The notes under the pieces were generated by a model that worked only from the letters and a program-made list of their open reading frames with translations, was not told where the DNA came from and ran no database searches. A program made the translations under genes and the position numbers. 14,617 nucleotides of DNA from HGM04593 sp045636545 (GTDB lineage: Bacteria > Bacteroidota > Bacteroidia > Bacteroidales > Bacteroidaceae), in assembly GCA_045636545.1 (NCBI GenBank), contig JAZTXR010000012.1:1-14617 (forward strand), read 5' to 3'. Of this stretch, positions 7,885 through 14,617 are shown piece after piece. The first letter of the stretch is position 1. Each line of letters starts with the position of its first letter.

Positions 7885-7948
7885 TGTCATACTGAGTGAA
7901 ACGAAGTATCTCTATCATTAAGATTCTTCACATACGTTCAGAATGACA
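7885..7948. repeat. Degenerate palindromic intergenic repeat, copy 2
   Basis: The element begins TGTCATACTGAGTGAAACGA and ends with the imperfect complement CGTTCAGAATGACA (7935-7948); inner arms are AAGTATCT and AGATTCTT. It is 64 nt long, can form a long imperfect hairpin in either strand, and lies between atpB and atpD. It resembles the TGTCATTCTGAGCGAAGCGAAGAATCT intergenic repeats known from many genomes and shares TGTCAT/ATGACA ends with the copy at 24-158. Confidence 0.7.
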
Positions 7949-7968
7949 TAAACGATTATACCATTATC

Positions 7969-9288
7969 TTATTTTTTCCAATATATATCGACAAATTCCT
8001 GACGGATGTTGACCTCCTCGGGCTTGAAGTAACGTGAGAACAGGCCCCATGTAACATCGAGCATCTCGGTTGTGTTGAGGTTGACATCGATAGCCAACAG
8101 CTTGTCCGAGTACTCCTTGGCAAACGAGAGTGTTCGCTTGTCATAGTCGGTGAGGTCGAAACCGTTCTCCATCTTTGTCTTTGCGTTTGCAGCATCGGCA
8201 TAGAGGCGCACAGCAGCATTCATCACCTGTGGGTGGTCCTTGCGTGTCTTCTTGCCGGCAACAAGCTGTTTCAGACGTGAGAGTGAACGGAATGGGTCGA
8301 CAACGACCTTACCGATATCACTGTCGCGACGGAGGAACAGCTGACCCTCGGTGATGTAACCGGTGTTATCGGGCACCGCGTGTGTGATGTCGCCACCCGA
8401 GAGGGTTGTCACCGCAATGATGGTGATTGAACCGCCGGCGGGGAACTGCACAGCCTTCTCGTAAATCTTCGCAAGGTCGGAATAGAGCGAACCCGGCATT
8501 GAGTCTTTTGAAGGAATCTGGTCCATACGGTTCGACACGATTGAGAGCGCATCGGCATACATTGTCATGTCGGTGAGCAGCACCAGCACCTTCTGGTTCT
8601 TCTCTACCGCAAAGTATTCGGCCGCAGTCAATGCCATATCGGGGATGAGCAGACGTTCAACGGCCGGGTCCTCGGTTGTGTTCATGAACGAGATGATGCG
8701 GTCGAGAGCACCTGCGTTTGTAAAGAGGTTCTTGAAGTAGAGGTAGTCGTCTTTTGTCATACCCATACCGCCAAGGATAATCTTGTCGGTCTCGGCACGC
8801 ATCGCCACGTTGGCCATCACCTGGTTATAGGGCTGGTCGGGGTCGGCGAAGAACGGAATCTTCTGACCTGTCACAAGAGTGTTGTTGAGGTCAATACCCG
8901 CAATACCTGTCGCAATGAGCTCCGATGGTTGCTTGCGGCGCACAGGGTTCACCGATGGGCCACCAATCTCAACCTCCCTACCCTCAACAGCCGGACCGCC
9001 GTCGATTGGGTCGCCGTATGCGTTGAAGAAACGGCCTGTGAGCTCATCGCTCACTTTGAGCGATGGAGCCTTGCCAAGGAATACCACCTCGGCGTCGGTG
9101 GGGATACCACCGGTACCCTCGAACACCTGGAGGGTAACCTCGTCGCCCATAATCTTTACCACCTGGGCAAGCTTGCCGTTGACGGTGGCCAGTTCGTCAT
9201 AACCTACTCCTGTGGCATTGAGCGAACAGGTTGCCTTGGTTATGGAGTTGATTTTTGTATATATCTTTTTGAATGCTTCTGTAGCCAT
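7969..9288 (-). CDS. atpB: V-type ATPase subunit B (non-catalytic head)
   Basis: This 439-residue protein alternates with A in the cytosolic head and contributes regulatory or non-catalytic nucleotide sites. Family marks include LTGRFFNAYGDPIDGGP (83-99), GIAGIDLNNTLVTGQKIPFF (128-147), KVLVLLTDMTMYADALSIVS (233-252), MPGSLYSDLAKIYEKA (264-279), TLSGGDITHAVPDNTGYITE (295-314) and SLSRL (335-339), where R338 should be the arginine finger reaching into the catalytic A site. The P-loop position reads GQKIPFFADPDQPYN, with no GKT, as expected for a B subunit but different from the SGSGLPHNELAAQI common in other B subunits. It follows atpA by 18 nt. No Shine-Dalgarno is visible. Confidence 0.95.
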   Translation of the reverse strand: MATEAFKKIYTKINSITKATCSLNATGVGYDELATVNGKLAQVVKIMGDEVTLQVFEGTGGIPTDAEVVFLGKAPSLKVSDELTGRFFNAYGDPIDGGPAVEGREVEIGGPSVNPVRRKQPSELIATGIAGIDLNNTLVTGQKIPFFADPDQPYNQVMANVAMRAETDKIILGGMGMTKDDYLYFKNLFTNAGALDRIISFMNTTEDPAVERLLIPDMALTAAEYFAVEKNQKVLVLLTDMTMYADALSIVSNRMDQIPSKDSMPGSLYSDLAKIYEKAVQFPAGGSITIIAVTTLSGGDITHAVPDNTGYITEGQLFLRRDSDIGKVVVDPFRSLSRLKQLVAGKKTRKDHPQVMNAAVRLYADAANAKTKMENGFDLTDYDKRTLSFAKEYSDKLLAIDVNLNTTEMLDVTWGLFSRYFKPEEVNIRQEFVDIYWKK

Positions 9289-9306
9289 AGTTCTGTGTGT
9301 TAATGG

Positions 9307-11061
9307 TTAAGCCTGCTTTGTCTCAAGGTGCTGCATGAGCTCGGCATAATACGAGCTGTACTTCTCGCTCTTGAACACCGAATAGTTCATCTGCTTGCAG
9401 ATGTTGATTGTCTTCTTGAAGAAGTCGGTCACCTGCTGGAAGTTGTCGAACTCATACTCGGCACGGCAGATGTCGGTCACAATCTTCAGGAGCTCCTGCT
9501 GGCGCTCGAGCGGAGTAACGGCATCGACCTCGTCGAATGCATCCTGCTGCAGGATGACAAAGTCAATGAGCTCCGATTTCCAGAATGTAACGTGGTAGTC
9601 CACGGGCACACCGTCGTCGCCAAGGATGTTTATCTGCTCGGCAATCTCCTTACCGCGCTGCAGACGTGTCTTTGCCTCGTTGACCATTGGCAACCAACCG
9701 TCACCCACAAGACCCGAGATATAGTTCTCGAACTCGGGGTACTCGATGTACTTTGAGTATGAATCAATGGGGTTGACAGCCGGATAGCGTTTCTTGTCGG
9801 CACGGTCCTGCTCAAGAGCATAGAAACAACGCGCAACCTTCTTTGTATTCTCGGTCACAGGCTCCTTGAGGTTACCACCGGCCGGTGACACTGTACCGAT
9901 GAAGGTGATTGAACCTGCCTCGCCGTTGTTGAGGTATACATAACCTGCGCGGCTGTAGAAGTTGGCGATGATTGAGGAGATATCCATCGGGAAGGCATCG
10001 GGGCCGGGAAGCTCCTCCATACGGTTCGACATCTCGCGCAGCGCCTGCGCCCAACGTGATGTAGAGTCGGCCATCAACAGAACGCGCAAGCCCATTGCAC
10101 GGTAGTACTCGGCAATTGTCATTGCGGTATATACCGATGCCTCACGTGCCGCAACGGGCATATTGGAGGTGTTGGCGATGATGATGGTACGCTCCATGAG
10201 CTTACGGCCGGTGTGGGGGTCGACAAGTTCGGGGAACTCGGTAAAGATTTCCACGACCTCATTGGCACGCTCACCGCAGGCTGCGATGATAACGATATCG
10301 GCCTCGGCCTGTTTTGAAATGGCGTGCTGCAGCACGGTCTTTCCTGTTCCGAAGGGGCCGGGAATGAAGCCTGTACCACCCTCGACAATAGGGTTGAGGG
10401 TGTCGATTGTGCGCACACCGGTCTCGAGCAGCTTGAATGGACGTGGTTTGTTCCTGTAGTCGCTCATGGCAACACGCACAGGCCATTTCTGTATCATATT
10501 GAGGGTTCTCTCCTCGCCCTCGGCATTGGCAATCACTGCAATTGTATCGGTAATCTTGTAGTCGCCTTCGGCGGCAATAGATTTCACAGTCCACTTGCCC
10601 TCGATGCCGAAAGGCGCCATAATCTTGAGGTTCTGGTGGTTCTCCTCTACCTTACCCAACCAAGCTGCAGCCTCGACAACGTCGCCCACCTTTACTATCG
10701 GCTCGAAGTGCCATACCTTGTCCTCGTCGAGCGGGTTGGTGTAGTCGCCGCGTTTGAGGAACACGCCCTCCATCTTGTCGAGGTCGTTCTGCAGACCGTC
10801 GTAGTTCTTTGACAACATACCGGGCGCCAATGACACCTCGAGCATGTGACCGGTAAACTCGGCCTCTTCACCAATCTTCAAACGGCGTGTGCTCTCAAAA
10901 ACCTGAACATACACCTTGGCGCCATTGATTTTGATGACCTCTGCCATCAAGCTGTCGCCACCGGTCTTTATATAACAGATTTCGTTCTGTGCCACAGGGC
11001 CATCGACAGCCAAGAGCACCATATTTGCTATAACGCCGGTTACTTTTCCTTTTGTAGCCAT
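9307..11061 (-). CDS. atpA: V-type ATPase catalytic subunit A
   Basis: The 584-residue subunit carries the catalytic ATP sites of the A3B3 head. An N-terminal beta-barrel (about 1-70) and the A-type insertion domain (about 110-190) precede the nucleotide-binding domain. Walker A is GPFGTGKT (235-242), the catalytic glutamate lies in CGERANE (262-268), and the Walker B region is RVLLMADSTSRWAQALRE (326-343). LPGPDAFPMD (351-360) and the helical C-terminus are typical of the family, and the length matches bacterial V-type A subunits. It precedes atpB by 18 nt and follows the DUF2764-like gene after an unusually long 212-nt gap. The ATG has no Shine-Dalgarno but lies in A/T-rich leader DNA. Confidence 0.96.
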   Translation of the reverse strand: MATKGKVTGVIANMVLLAVDGPVAQNEICYIKTGGDSLMAEVIKINGAKVYVQVFESTRRLKIGEEAEFTGHMLEVSLAPGMLSKNYDGLQNDLDKMEGVFLKRGDYTNPLDEDKVWHFEPIVKVGDVVEAAAWLGKVEENHQNLKIMAPFGIEGKWTVKSIAAEGDYKITDTIAVIANAEGEERTLNMIQKWPVRVAMSDYRNKPRPFKLLETGVRTIDTLNPIVEGGTGFIPGPFGTGKTVLQHAISKQAEADIVIIAACGERANEVVEIFTEFPELVDPHTGRKLMERTIIIANTSNMPVAAREASVYTAMTIAEYYRAMGLRVLLMADSTSRWAQALREMSNRMEELPGPDAFPMDISSIIANFYSRAGYVYLNNGEAGSITFIGTVSPAGGNLKEPVTENTKKVARCFYALEQDRADKKRYPAVNPIDSYSKYIEYPEFENYISGLVGDGWLPMVNEAKTRLQRGKEIAEQINILGDDGVPVDYHVTFWKSELIDFVILQQDAFDEVDAVTPLERQQELLKIVTDICRAEYEFDNFQQVTDFFKKTINICKQMNYSVFKSEKYSSYYAELMQHLETKQA

Positions 11062-11082
11062 ATCTATATATTGTTTTCTTTA

Positions 11083-11210
11083 TTAGAAGCTGTTTTAATT
11101 TCTAAAAAAAATATTTTCTTACAGAAGCTGATAGTTTCGCCGTTTTTTATGTTCAAAAATGTCTGTTTCTTTCTTTTTTGCGGTTACATAGCCCGCTATG
11201 CGCCCTTAAA
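11083..11210. repeat. Probable dispersed repeat inside the DUF2764-atpA gap
   Basis: The 212-nt gap 11062-11273 has no credible gene. It contains agaagctg twice in direct orientation (11085-11092 and 11123-11130), a pyrimidine-rich tract (about 11161-11180) and the palindrome catagc-cc-gctatg (11187-11200). The mix of short repeats, a palindrome and A/T runs looks like an inserted non-coding element rather than an ordinary spacer. I think I recognise similar sequence from other Bacteroidota intergenic regions but cannot confirm it here. No TAnnTTTG promoter element was found in it. Confidence 0.45.
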
Positions 11211-11273
11211 AAATAAATAAACATCCTATTCTTGCTCTATAAAAAACTTGGCGATATAAATTCAAACAACTTC

Positions 11274-12113
11274 TTACAACTCAAAGGAGTGGATATCCAT
11301 TCCTGATTTCAGTTCCGCTATCATTTCGTTGTAGCGTTTCATTCCCTCATCGGCATCAAGTGTCTCCCAACGCTCGACAATCACAAGTTTCTGCAGAAAG
11401 ACGAAAAGACGTTCAACGGTAAAATAGTTGAAAACAGAATTGTCGTCGAGCCAACGCCAACGCAGTTCGTCGAGCTGATGCTCACGCTCCTGCAGCTTGC
11501 CGTTCTCGCTCAAGCGCTGCACTGCCTCAAAGTAATCGAGAGCGCCCGACAGTTCAAAATCGCGGGCATTTGATGTACGCAAGGTATTCGCCACCTCGTC
11601 ATCACCAATGACAACCTCGTCCATGTTCAGCTTGTACTTGCGGGCTGTGAATGCAACAAGGATGTTGTTCACGTTGCGGTTGAAGGCGAACCATCCGGCA
11701 ACAAAACGGTTTGATGACTTTGTCGCATAGTCATAGTAATATGCGCTGAGGACATCGTTCCAGATGATGTTGTCGTTGCTTTCATTGGCAAAATAGTAAT
11801 TGAGGAAACGATAGAGATAGGACGGGACGTCCTTTCTTGGCATATCGCCCTCCTTTGCCTGGGAGATAATCTCCAGCAGTTCCTCCTTGCCATAGCAACC
11901 TGCCGGCCCAAGCGTTGCCTCCTCGCCGTTCCCAAGAAGATTGAGGAGGTTGGCGTTGTCCAGTGACAGGAACAGCAGGTCGATGCACTTGGCATCGGCG
12001 GCAGAGAGCGCGGGATAGAGCTCGTCACGGAAACGCTCTACCGTGTACGCGGCCTTGCTGCCATCGAAAGCGACATCGGGCAGACCCGCTACTTGACAAT
12101 AGTAGTTAGCCAT
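11274..12113 (-). CDS. DUF2764-like V-ATPase operon protein, possible subunit C analogue
   Basis: This 279-residue soluble protein starts MANYYCQVAGLPD, which I recognise as the start of the DUF2764 family found in V-ATPase operons of Bacteroidota and Chlamydiae. It appears mainly helical and acidic, with aromatic-rich segments (for example YLYRFLNYYF and SAYYYDY) and no signal peptide or membrane helix. It starts 6 nt after the E stop codon and lies between E and A, the place held by subunit C (with F) in canonical bacterial and archaeal V/A-ATPase operons. No C or F gene is present in this operon. A role as the rotor adaptor that joins D to the K ring is therefore plausible, but it rests on position and not on sequence. 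The function is otherwise unknown. Confidence 0.8.
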   Translation of the reverse strand: MANYYCQVAGLPDVAFDGSKAAYTVERFRDELYPALSAADAKCIDLLFLSLDNANLLNLLGNGEEATLGPAGCYGKEELLEIISQAKEGDMPRKDVPSYLYRFLNYYFANESNDNIIWNDVLSAYYYDYATKSSNRFVAGWFAFNRNVNNILVAFTARKYKLNMDEVVIGDDEVANTLRTSNARDFELSGALDYFEAVQRLSENGKLQEREHQLDELRWRWLDDNSVFNYFTVERLFVFLQKLVIVERWETLDADEGMKRYNEMIAELKSGMDIHSFEL

Positions 12114-12119
12114 TATTGA

Positions 12120-12710
12120 TTAAGAGAATAGGAGTTCTACCATCTGAGGACGCAGGAAAGACTTGAAGAAAGCCTCAAACTCACCCTCACCGAAATTCAC
12201 CTTGTATGAGCCATCGGCAGGAGCAATGGAGAACGATGTCTTTGAGCCATTGACCTGCTTGATTTCCACGCCCTTGTCGAGCAATGCCTTTGCATTCTTT
12301 GCAAAGTATGCCTTGAGCTCTTCGGCCTCGGCTGTTGAAATGACCAACGCCTCGTCAGAGTTCCAACGCTCGGCAATCTTCAAAAGCATTGCCTTTACCG
12401 AGTCGCCTGCAAGCGCCTCCTTGACAGCAGCCTTCACAATGGTATCGGTAACCACAGTCGCAACCTCCGATTTCAATGCGCCGACAGCCTGTGTTCCATA
12501 GAGCTTAATCTCGGAACGGGTATTCGCATCAAGTTCCTCGGCTTTCTTCCTGGCTGCAGCAACGATGGCCTCGGCCTCGGCCTGAGCCTTCTTCACAATT
12601 TCGGCTGCGCTCTCCTTTGCCTCAGAGACAAGACGTTCTGCCTCGGCTTTTCCTTTTTCCACGCCCTCGGCATAGATTTTCTCGGTCAATTCCTGAATCT
12701 TATTTTCCAT
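12120..12710 (-). CDS. atpE: V-type ATPase subunit E (peripheral stalk)
   Basis: The 196-residue protein forms the peripheral stalk that holds the A3B3 head against the membrane subunit I. The N-terminal half (about 1-75) is a long Ala/Glu/Lys-rich amphipathic helix typical of the stalk coiled coil, and the C-terminal half is a mixed globular domain that should bind the top of the head. Such low-complexity helices carry little family signal, so the call leans also on being first gene of the V-ATPase operon. A -7-like promoter element lies about 35 nt upstream of the ATG. No partner stalk subunit (G/H) gene is visible nearby. Confidence 0.88.
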   Translation of the reverse strand: MENKIQELTEKIYAEGVEKGKAEAERLVSEAKESAAEIVKKAQAEAEAIVAAARKKAEELDANTRSEIKLYGTQAVGALKSEVATVVTDTIVKAAVKEALAGDSVKAMLLKIAERWNSDEALVISTAEAEELKAYFAKNAKALLDKGVEIKQVNGSKTSFSIAPADGSYKVNFGEGEFEAFFKSFLRPQMVELLFS

Positions 12711-12744
12711 ATATATAAAGTTATTTTATTTGAAATCACCATTG

Positions 12745-12752
12745 CAAAATTA
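12745..12752 (-). promoter_or_regulatory. Candidate -7 element for the V-ATPase operon
   Basis: Read on the minus strand this is TAATTTTG, a full match to TAnnTTTG and identical to the -7 of the glycogen promoter. It would start a transcript about 27 nt before the atpE ATG. No TTTG is found at the right distance for a -33 element, so the promoter is only partial. Other TAnnTTTG matches lie at 12828-12835 (TTTG 24 nt upstream) and 12987-12994. Confidence 0.5.
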
Positions 12753-12930
12753 ACCATAAAAACGGATTTGCCTTTTCTATTTTGAAACACAGTTTTTTCC
12801 ATTTTCACGGCATACTACAACATTTTACAAAGTTAAGGTTTTATATTTAATATTCATATCAAATCTTTAAAAGTTTTTAAGAAAATCAAACATCTCGATG
12901 CGTATTACCACCAAAGAATGTCTATACATA

Positions 12931-12972
12931 TAATGAACCTCAAAAGTTTTGTCCGACTTATGAGGTTCATTA
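12931..12972. repeat. Perfect 12-bp inverted repeat between pst and V-ATPase
   Basis: Arms 12931-12942 (taatgaacctca) and 12961-12972 pair perfectly around an 18-nt loop. Short outer segments gtcta (12920-12924) and tagac (12971-12975) allow an alternative extension. No T-run follows on either strand, so it is not a standard terminator. It could be a processing site, an operator or a remnant of a mobile element. The rest of 12711-13010 is AT-rich with no gene. Confidence 0.6.
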
Positions 12973-13010
12973 GACAGTAGAAAAAACAAAAGTACTTACT
13001 TGACAGTTCT

Positions 13011-13157
13011 TTAAATATGATTGGTAAAACCTTTTATGACCGGTTTATTGCTGCAGGCACATTGTACAATGTCGCCAATCTCAACAGTGCCTTCACGTCC
13101 ACATCGTGTAGCTGTGCGAGAATCAAATCCCGCTTGTCGTAGCATAATGTCAATCAT
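13011..13157 (-). CDS. Small ORF coupled to pstB, unknown function
   Basis: This 48-codon frame starts MIDIMLRQAGFDSR and ends in VIKGFTNHI. Its ATG (13157-13155) overlaps the pstB stop as ATGA, an arrangement typical of translational coupling. It has three cysteines (C15, C29 and C31 counted from the second Met) and no signal peptide or membrane helix. I do not recognise the family. In many pst operons phoU would be expected here, but this is too short and does not resemble it. It may be a small protein, a decayed gene end or chance; the coupling is the main reason to list it. Confidence 0.35.
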   Translation of the reverse strand: MIDIMLRQAGFDSRTATRCGREGTVEIGDIVQCACSNKPVIKGFTNHI

Positions 13158-13921
13158 CCCATCTTACCAGTCAAATACGCCTTGGTTCGTTCGTCTGCAG
13201 GATTAGAGAACATCGTTTCGGTGTCACCGTACTCAACCAACTCACCCAAGTACATAAACATTGACTTTGACGATATACGTTTTGCCTGTCCCATATTGTG
13301 AGTAACGATAAGGATTGTAACCTCTTTCTGCAACTCCAATAACAACTCCTCGATATGCTTTGTAGCAATAGGGTCAAGTGCAGATGTGGGCTCATCCATC
13401 AGAAGTACATCTGGTTTCATCGCCAAGGCTCGGGCAATGCACAATCGTTGTTGCTGACCACCCGAGAGGAATGTACCCTTCTTGTTCAGCACATCTTTAA
13501 CCTCATCCCAAAGGGCAACACTACGCAAGCAACGCCCAACGGTTGCATCTTTCTCTGCTTTGGAGAGCTTGATGCCGTTCAATGCAAATCCCGAAAGCAC
13601 ATTATCGTAGATGCTCATTGTTGGAAATGGTGCAGGGCGCTGGAATACCATACCCACACGGCGACGCACATCGATAGGTTCCATCGCAAGGATATTCTCT
13701 CCATTCAATAAAATCTCACCATCAACGCGAATATTGGGATAGAGGTTGTGCATAAGGTTTACGGCACGAAGGAGTGTCGATTTTCCACAGCCCGAAGGGC
13801 CCATGATAGCCGTGATAGTATTTCGTTCAATAGCTGCCGATACATATTTTACGGCCATTGTCTGCTTGGTATATGATACGCAAGTCTTAGTAAATTCAAG
13901 TATAGGTTTTACTGATTCCAT
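13154..13921 (-). CDS. pstB: Phosphate ABC transporter ATP-binding protein PstB
   Basis: The 255-residue ATPase powers high-affinity phosphate import through the PstCA channel with periplasmic PstS. Walker A is GPSGCGKST (41-49), the Q-loop glutamine is Q94 in MVFQRPAPFP, the ABC signature is LSGGQQQR (152-159), Walker B is VLLMDEPTSALDP (172-184) and the switch histidine lies in VTHNMGQAKR (206-215). The FQRPAPFPTMSIYDNV segment is characteristic of PstB rather than other ABC ATPases, and the length is normal. The ATG lies inside the end of pstA, with 13 nt overlap, so the two are co-translated. Its stop codon overlaps the ATG of the small downstream ORF. Confidence 0.97.
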   Translation of the reverse strand: MESVKPILEFTKTCVSYTKQTMAVKYVSAAIERNTITAIMGPSGCGKSTLLRAVNLMHNLYPNIRVDGEILLNGENILAMEPIDVRRRVGMVFQRPAPFPTMSIYDNVLSGFALNGIKLSKAEKDATVGRCLRSVALWDEVKDVLNKKGTFLSGGQQQRLCIARALAMKPDVLLMDEPTSALDPIATKHIEELLLELQKEVTILIVTHNMGQAKRISSKSMFMYLGELVEYGDTETMFSNPADERTKAYLTGKMG

Positions 13922-14617
13922 TTCTTTGCAAGATATTTAGCGCTAAGATTTAATGTAAGTACGAACAACAAGAGGAAGAGCGATGCGCCCCAGATGAGAT
14001 CTTGTAGGGTGGGGTCGTTGAAGAACTCCCAGATAAGTAGCGGCACTGCCGAGATTGGCTTGTCGATAGAAAAGCGGATAAGCGAGCAGCCGAGGGCGGT
14101 AAACATCAGCGGTGCAGTCTCGCCAATCACTCGAGAAATGGCAAGTAACACGCCCGTAAAGATACCACCAAAGGCGGCGGGCAGTTGCACTTTCATCATC
14201 ACTCGTGCCTTATTGCCGCCCAATGCCAATCCGGCCTCCTTGAGTGATGCAGGGAGGATTTTAAGCGTTTCCTCGGTAGAGCGAATAATAAGAGGAAGCA
14301 TCATAATGCAGAGCGCTACACTACCGGCGATAGCCGAGTAACCCTTCATAGGTACAACCACCCAAATGTAGGTTATGATGCCGATAATTACAGATGGTGT
14401 ACCTTGCAGTAGGTCAGTCAAATAGCTTACCACCTGAGCAAAGCGGCTTTTGCTGTTCTCTGCCAAGTATGCACCACACAAAATGCCGATGGGAACGGCA
14501 ACAACAACCGCCATGCCAAGCATTATCATCGTGCCGATAATGCCGTTGGCAATGCCGCCAGGTATGGGTTCGCCTGCTTCAATGGCCTTCATCGCCTTAT
14601 AGGCAGTAGGGGTAGGC
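13909..14617 (-). CDS. pstA: Phosphate ABC transporter permease PstA (partial)
   Basis: The 3' part of the gene is present; the frame runs through the window edge at 14617, so the true start lies outside and the Met at 14592 is internal. This inner-membrane permease pairs with PstC to form the phosphate channel. Several hydrophobic helices are visible, beginning with GIANGIIGTMIMLGMAVVVA. The cytoplasmic coupling loop KEAGLALGGNKARVMMKVQL shows the EAA-G pattern that contacts PstB, and the following helix contains SRVIGETAPLMFTA, typical of PstA. It overlaps pstB by 13 nt. Confidence 0.93.
   Translation of the reverse strand, partial: PTPTAYKAMKAIEAGEPIPGGIANGIIGTMIMLGMAVVVAVPIGILCGAYLAENSKSRFAQVVSYLTDLLQGTPSVIIGIITYIWVVVPMKGYSAIAGSVALCIMMLPLIIRSTEETLKILPASLKEAGLALGGNKARVMMKVQLPAAFGGIFTGVLLAISRVIGETAPLMFTALGCSLIRFSIDKPISAVPLLIWEFFNDPTLQDLIWGASLFLLLFVLTLNLSAKYLAKKWNQ

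Noticed and set aside
9328..9756. 142-codon plus-strand open frame opposite atpA
   Set aside because: Leu/Val-rich mirror of the atpA coding strand; the other frames opposite A, B, D and I are rejected for the same reason.
10846..11220. Plus-strand open frame running from atpA into the 212-nt gap
   Set aside because: Half of it is antisense to atpA and the rest translates the repeat-like gap; no known protein features.
12828..12863. Second promoter candidate TTTG-N24-TAACTTTG before atpE
   Set aside because: The spacer is longer than the usual 19-21 nt and it lies farther from the gene; kept only as a mention under the nearer element.
13021..13206. Plus-strand frame over the small ORF, and a possible tRNA because of the agaatcaaatccc stretch
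   Set aside because: No acceptor stem, D-arm or anticodon arm can be assembled around it, and the plus-strand frame runs antisense into pstB.
1..14617. CRISPR array, rRNA genes or intact insertion sequence
   Set aside because: No regularly spaced repeats, no rRNA-like sequence and no transposase gene were seen on either strand.

Overview
The window looks like chromosomal DNA from a member of the Bacteroidota, most likely a gut-type Bacteroidales. Three things point there: a Bacteroidota-type promoter (TTTG, 20-nt spacer, TAATTTTG) upstream of the glycogen synthase gene, the near absence of Shine-Dalgarno sequences at most starts, and the gene content and order. The species cannot be named from the sequence alone. 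All recognisable genes lie on the minus strand, so transcription runs from high to low coordinates.

Layout in transcription order: (1) 14617-13011, the end of a phosphate-uptake (pst) operon: pstA (cut by the window edge), pstB overlapping it by 13 nt, and a 48-codon ORF coupled to pstB by an ATGA overlap. (2) 13010-12711, an AT-rich intergenic stretch with a perfect 12-bp inverted repeat and a -7-like promoter element. (3) 12710-4847, a complete V/A-type ATPase operon in the order E - DUF2764-like protein - A - B - D - I - K. It has no recognisable C or F subunit gene. It ends at a strong palindromic terminator (4790-4825). (4) 4633-265, a glycogen unit with its own promoter and a structured leader: a GT3 (eukaryote-type) glycogen synthase and a GT35 alpha-glucan phosphorylase, ending at a second intrinsic terminator (208-244). 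(5) 207-1, non-coding DNA with a degenerate palindromic repeat.

The V-ATPase is the main object. A and B form the catalytic head, D the rotor shaft, E the peripheral stalk, and I plus K the membrane motor. The K subunit keeps the residues that bind Na+ in the Enterococcus hirae rotor ring, so a sodium-coupled enzyme is predicted. The DUF2764 protein sits where subunit C sits in canonical operons. The three wide gaps in the operon (212, 122 and 136 nt) each hold a repeat or palindrome, and they divide it into blocks E-DUF2764 / A-B / D-I / K, which match groups of subunits with different copy numbers per complex. Glycogen synthase and phosphorylase would make and break down storage glycogen, and pst imports phosphate. 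Beyond the shared theme of energy and phosphate, no direct functional link between the three units is visible.
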